A stretch of DNA of 8,454 nucleotides from Methanoculleus marisnigri (GTDB taxonomy: Archaea; Halobacteriota; Methanomicrobia; Methanomicrobiales; Methanoculleaceae): positions 24,199-32,652 of the forward strand of contig DASQ01000122.1 of NCBI GenBank assembly GCA_002503885.1, in the 5' to 3' direction. Numbering within the stretch: the first letter of the stretch is position 1; each line of letters opens with the position of its first letter. Position numbers and translations under genes: made by a program. Positions 5,932-8,454 of the stretch are shown one piece after another. Below the pieces are notes generated by a model. It saw nothing but the letters and a program-made list of their open reading frames with translations. It searched no databases and was not told where the DNA came from.

Positions 5932-7041
5932 TTATCCGAGCTCGTCCCAGCCGCTCTTCTTCCGGTAGAAGACAACGCCCACGACAACGAGGACAAGGAT
6001 GACCCCGACACCGATGTAGAGGAGGAGGTTACCGCCGAAGTTGAACCCCTCGCCGATCTTCTCCTTCAGATTATTCGCATCGGTCAAAGCCTCGTTCGCC
6101 TTACTCAGGCCGTCAGCCGCCTTTGAGCGCGCCAGCGGATAATTTTTGGCATTCAGGTTATCCTGCGCCTGGGAATAGAACTGGACAGCGCTCTCGCGCT
6201 TGGTCATGATGGCAACCACCTGCGGGTCGCTGTTCATGGACCGGTTCTCGACGAAGTAGGTGATCATCCCATCAAGGGACTCGATCGTCGCGCCGGTGTC
6301 GGCGACTGCTTTCTCGGCCCATGCCTTATCAAGGAGCGCAATTGCCTCGTCTATATCTTTCTTGGCGGTGGCGATGTAACTCGTCGCCTGTGACGGACCT
6401 GCCGACGCAGCACTGGTGAGCGCCTGACTGGCGGTATTGTACTTGGCCTGGGCAGCAGAGACGTCCACGCCCTGCGTGGTCTTTTCATCCATATCTGCCT
6501 TCAGGTCCTTGAGGCGCTGCTGCTGGGCGGAGAGAGAGCCCGCGACCTGATCCGAACTCACAACGTCGCGGGTCACGGAATGGGTGTCCTTCACGTCATC
6601 ACCCCGCAGGTGCTCGATCTTGGTCACCAGAATCTTTCCGCTCGCGCTCGAGGGGACGATGCCGCGCAACTGCACGTCCAGTTCGATATCCTCATCGCCA
6701 TAGTCGATCTCGAACTCGGTCAGGGTCTGGTAAAATCCAGTCTTCTTGGGGGGATCATAGATAGCAATCCCATCGCGGTAGACGATGAACTTCCAGGAGG
6801 GGTTCTGCAATCCGGTGCTGAGTTCGAATGTCTCGTCGTTACCGCCATTGGTGATCATGTCGTAGGTGAGCACGTAGCGCGCGGTCACGCTCTGACCGGG
6901 TTCGAGAATCGCGCTCTCGGATATTATCTCGCCGCTCTCGGATCTTATCTCTTCTCTGGTGACCTCAAACGCCGATACTACCTGCACGACACAGACCAGT
7001 GCCAGCAGGAGAATGATCCATCTGCTGATGCTTGCTTTCAT
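5932..7041 (-). CDS. Single-pass membrane protein with coiled coil, cetZ-linked, unknown family
   Basis: The 369-residue product starts at ATG (7041-7039). GAGGAG (7052-7047) precedes it and overlaps the cetZ stop, so translation is probably coupled. Residues 1-24 are a signal peptide (basic start, hydrophobic core, cleavage near VVSA). About 25-160 is an acidic beta-rich extracytoplasmic domain. About 165-330 is Ala/Gln/Lys/Asp-rich, strongly helical and probably coiled coil, broken near 211-217. A membrane helix lies at about 338-359, ending in the short positive tail RKKSGWDELG at 360-369. The topology is therefore outside domain and stalk with a ten-residue cytoplasmic tail. I do not recognise the family. 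Its position directly after cetZ suggests it anchors or guides the cytoskeletal protein, or links it to the cell surface, but no sequence motif proves contact. It could instead be an S-layer-associated or sensor-like surface protein. Confidence 0.88.
   Translation of the reverse strand: MKASISRWIILLLALVCVVQVVSAFEVTREEIRSESGEIISESAILEPGQSVTARYVLTYDMITNGGNDETFELSTGLQNPSWKFIVYRDGIAIYDPPKKTGFYQTLTEFEIDYGDEDIELDVQLRGIVPSSASGKILVTKIEHLRGDDVKDTHSVTRDVVSSDQVAGSLSAQQQRLKDLKADMDEKTTQGVDVSAAQAKYNTASQALTSAASAGPSQATSYIATAKKDIDEAIALLDKAWAEKAVADTGATIESLDGMITYFVENRSMNSDPQVVAIMTKRESAVQFYSQAQDNLNAKNYPLARSKAADGLSKANEALTDANNLKEKIGEGFNFGGNLLLYIGVGVILVLVVVGVVFYRKKSGWDELG
6912..6951 (-). repeat. 19-base direct repeat inside the membrane-protein gene
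   Basis: Bases 6912-6930 and 6933-6951 match at 18 of 19 positions with a 21-base period. On the coding strand they encode two consecutive seven-residue units, EIRSESG and EIISESA (residues 31-44), just after the signal peptide. This looks like a recent in-frame tandem duplication. Confidence 0.65.
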
Positions 7042-7050
7042 AACGTCTCC

Positions 7051-8217
7051 TCACTCAAATAGCGGCTCTATGCCGTCATCGAACATGGTCGAACGCTTTT
7101 CCTTCGATTTAAGGACATCTTCCTTCGTGGACTTTGCAATCTCAAGGAGATCGGTGATCCGGGGAGCGTTCCCGATCGTCGCAAGAACAACCACCGCAGC
7201 GATGTAGTCGCTCTGCACCGGGTAATCCCCGCCACGCACCTCGACACCGGCGATGTTCTCCTCCACCCAGCTCTTCGACTTCTCCACGCCCTTCCTGTCC
7301 ATCTCATCCGGTGGGCCGGCGAGGAGAACAAGCCCCCGCTCCGCCGTCGAGTAGTCGCACGGCAGGGTGAGGCGCCCGAGCATGGCACGCCTGACGAGAG
7401 CGATGATCTTTGCCGACTTGTCCTCTCCGGTCAGCACCTCCTCGGTCTTCTCCTTCTTCCGCCGGAGGCCTGAGAGGAACCCCTGACTCTGCTTCACACG
7501 CGGACCGACTTTTTCACTGATGGCGTATCCGACGGTGCTGATGCCGCCACCACGCAGGGTGTTGATGACCTCGCTTGAGTCCACGACCATCTCCCCGACG
7601 CCCGCCTTCCCGACTTCGCCTGCACGGAAGAGCACGCCGAACCGGCGGACAATCTCGTCGTTTAACCGGTTATAGGCATCCTTGACGCTCTCTCCTTCAT
7701 TCTTCCAGGCACTGTTATCAAAAATGAAGGTGTTATCCGCCTCGTTCACGAGGGTGCTCAGGGAACGGGCTGCATTATACGAATAGAGTCGGCCTTCCTC
7801 CGGAGCAGGCAGGATACCAATCGCGTAGACCGGTTCCCGGTAGATACGCTTCAAGTGCCGGGCCAGGACCGGCGAACCCCCGGAACCCGTCCCGCCGCCG
7901 AGACCGGCGATGATGACGAAGGCATCGACATCATGGGTGCCCCTCGAGTCGATAGCGTTGATGATGGCATCTATCTCATCAGCGGTCACTCGTGCCCCGG
8001 TTACGTTATCCGTCCCGACACCGTGGCCTTTGACCACCGTCTGCCCGATCAGGAGCCGGTCTTTGAGCTCGATATTTTTAAGCCCCATCAGGTCGGTACG
8101 CGCCGTGTTAACTGCGATTCCCCTGAAACTCTGGGTCTGCATTCGTTTGTCCTGTTCGATGAACATATCGACAACTTTGCCCCCCGCCTGACCGAATCCT
8201 ATGAAGAAGACCCTCAT
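7051..8217 (-). CDS. cetZ: CetZ-family tubulin-like GTPase
   Basis: The 388-residue product belongs to the tubulin/FtsZ superfamily and matches the archaeal CetZ group rather than FtsZ. Visible signatures are IGFGQAGGKVVD (6-17) for nucleotide binding, NTARTDLMGL (37-46), VKGHGVGTDN (62-71), and the tubulin signature GGGTGSG (107-113), where FtsZ usually has GGGTGTG. ILPAPEEG (135-142) and NAARSL (148-153) contribute to the nucleotide pocket. The T7-like segment VVDSSEVINTL (211-221) carries D213 and E216, the acidic residues that would complete the GTPase site of the next subunit. The C-terminal tail ends FDDGIEPLFE. CetZ proteins form GTP-dependent filaments that control cell shape and motility in haloarchaea; the role in methanogens is little known. 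The start ATG (8217-8215) follows GAGGGTG-like pairing at 8233-8227. It is first in an operon with a membrane protein. Confidence 0.95.
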   Translation of the reverse strand: MRVFFIGFGQAGGKVVDMFIEQDKRMQTQSFRGIAVNTARTDLMGLKNIELKDRLLIGQTVVKGHGVGTDNVTGARVTADEIDAIINAIDSRGTHDVDAFVIIAGLGGGTGSGGSPVLARHLKRIYREPVYAIGILPAPEEGRLYSYNAARSLSTLVNEADNTFIFDNSAWKNEGESVKDAYNRLNDEIVRRFGVLFRAGEVGKAGVGEMVVDSSEVINTLRGGGISTVGYAISEKVGPRVKQSQGFLSGLRRKKEKTEEVLTGEDKSAKIIALVRRAMLGRLTLPCDYSTAERGLVLLAGPPDEMDRKGVEKSKSWVEENIAGVEVRGGDYPVQSDYIAAVVVLATIGNAPRITDLLEIAKSTKEDVLKSKEKRSTMFDDGIEPLFE

Positions 8218-8264
8218 TCAGCTTCACACCCTCATATTGACTAATTAATAATATCGACGTTTAT

Positions 8265-8272
8265 GTATAAAG
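8265..8272 (-). promoter_or_regulatory. Probable TATA box of the cetZ operon
   Basis: On the minus strand this reads CTTTATAC in a very AT-rich stretch. Transcription would start near 8243, giving a leader of about 26 bases that contains the GAGGGTG ribosome binding site. The upstream BRE is weak. Two copies of GACGTT (8256-8261 and 8272-8277, plus-strand reading, 16 bases apart) flank the box and could be regulator half-sites. Confidence 0.45.
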
Positions 8273-8303
8273 ACGTTGTATATTCATATAACCCAAAAGT
8301 GTT

Positions 8304-8311
8304 CTTATAAT
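8304..8311 (+). promoter_or_regulatory. Possible TATA box for a rightward transcript
   Basis: CTTATAAT is preceded by AAAAGTG, loosely BRE-like. A start about 25 bases downstream would fall near 8330, just before the GTCAAC-hairpin sequence, placing that hairpin in a 5' leader. Support is only the sequence match. Confidence 0.3.
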
Positions 8312-8332
8312 TTTCAAACGTAGTGGTAAACG

Positions 8333-8358
8333 GTCAACTACCCCCGGTTGAAACCGGG
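8333..8358. repeat. Hairpin sequence resembling an IS200/IS605-type end (copy B)
   Basis: GTCAAC (8333-8338) precedes a strong hairpin: CCCGGT (8343-8348), loop TGAA, ACCGGG (8353-8358). Its first 19 bases match copy A near 5658 at 15 of 19 positions. If it is the right end of an IS200/IS605 or TnpB-only element, the element body lies to the right and its gene would be on the minus strand. Consistent with this but not proof, a minus-strand frame entering from the edge stops at TAG 8429-8427, leaving about 70 bases to the hairpin. The alternative is a structured leader of a rightward gene. Confidence 0.4.
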
Positions 8359-8408
8359 TGCCTGCAAACGGCTACGCGGGACCAAACAGTAGACCAGGAG
8401 GCAAGAAA

Positions 8409-8454
8409 TTGCAGCAGCGTTACGGGCTACAAGAACGGCAGAGTGTTTCCCTGG
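8409..8454 (+). CDS. Possible start of a rightward gene, cut by window edge
   Basis: A TTG at 8409 follows AGGAGG (8396-8401) with seven bases between, a strong ribosome binding site. It opens a frame reading LQQRYGLQERQSVSL to the window end. The same frame is open from 8352, so an earlier GTG at 8358 is also possible. Fifteen codons are too few to name a product. The AGGAGG overlaps the block shared with the 5857-5868 region, so it may instead belong to a non-coding element. Confidence 0.22.
   Translation, partial: MQQRYGLQERQSVSL

Noticed and set aside
5745..6011. Minus-strand frame of 88 aa
   Set aside because: It overlaps the end of the cetZ-linked membrane protein gene in another phase and runs across its oligo-T terminator. 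It has no domain signature or ribosome binding site.
7855..8244. Plus-strand frame of 129 aa opposite cetZ
   Set aside because: It is antisense to the conserved GTPase-domain coding sequence and crosses the cetZ start. No domain is visible.
1..8454. CRISPR array, tRNA or rRNA genes
   Set aside because: No regularly spaced repeats and no cloverleaf or rRNA-like sequence were found on either strand by eye. The paired segments near 5658 and 8333 are too few and too far apart for a CRISPR array.

Overview
The window looks like chromosome from a methanogenic euryarchaeon, most probably a Methanoculleus-like member of the Methanomicrobiales. Grounds for this are an archaeal EF-1A followed directly by uS10, archaeal TATA/BRE-type promoter sequences, oligo-T terminators, purine-rich ribosome binding sites, a CetZ-type archaeal tubulin, an Agl23-type membrane glycosyltransferase and a PEGA-repeat surface protein, in GC-rich DNA. 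The genus is inferred from overall character; no database search was run.

Layout, left to right. (1) The 3' part of a large extracytoplasmic protein with PEGA repeats (1-1538, +). (2) A GC-rich non-coding stretch with inverted repeats (1539-1821). (3) A small cysteine-rich hypothetical gene on the minus strand (1822-2124), divergent from (4) a plus-strand cluster: tuf (EF-1A), rpsJ (uS10) and an Agl23/TIGR03663-like multispanning protein (2302-5626). The cluster has a good promoter in front of tuf and only 12 bases between rpsJ and the membrane protein gene. (5) A 305-bp intergenic stretch (5627-5931) where two transcription units converge. It carries oligo-T terminators for both strands, two hairpin sequences and a possible decayed mobile-element end. 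(6) A minus-strand two-gene operon (8217 down to 5932): cetZ, then a signal-peptide/coiled-coil/C-terminal-anchor membrane protein whose ribosome binding site overlaps the cetZ stop codon. (7) An AT-rich promoter region (8218-8330), then a hairpin and the beginning of something that runs off the right edge.

Functionally, the tuf-rpsJ pair supplies translation machinery. The Agl23-like protein points to surface glycan or glycoprotein assembly. The cetZ operon points to a membrane-linked cytoskeletal system for cell shape or surface organisation. The most promising candidate for an undescribed system is CetZ paired with the single-pass membrane protein of unknown family. A second noteworthy signal is a pair of related non-coding sequences, near 5658-5868 and 8333-8398, resembling the terminal hairpin regions of IS200/IS605-type elements; neither has a visible transposase.
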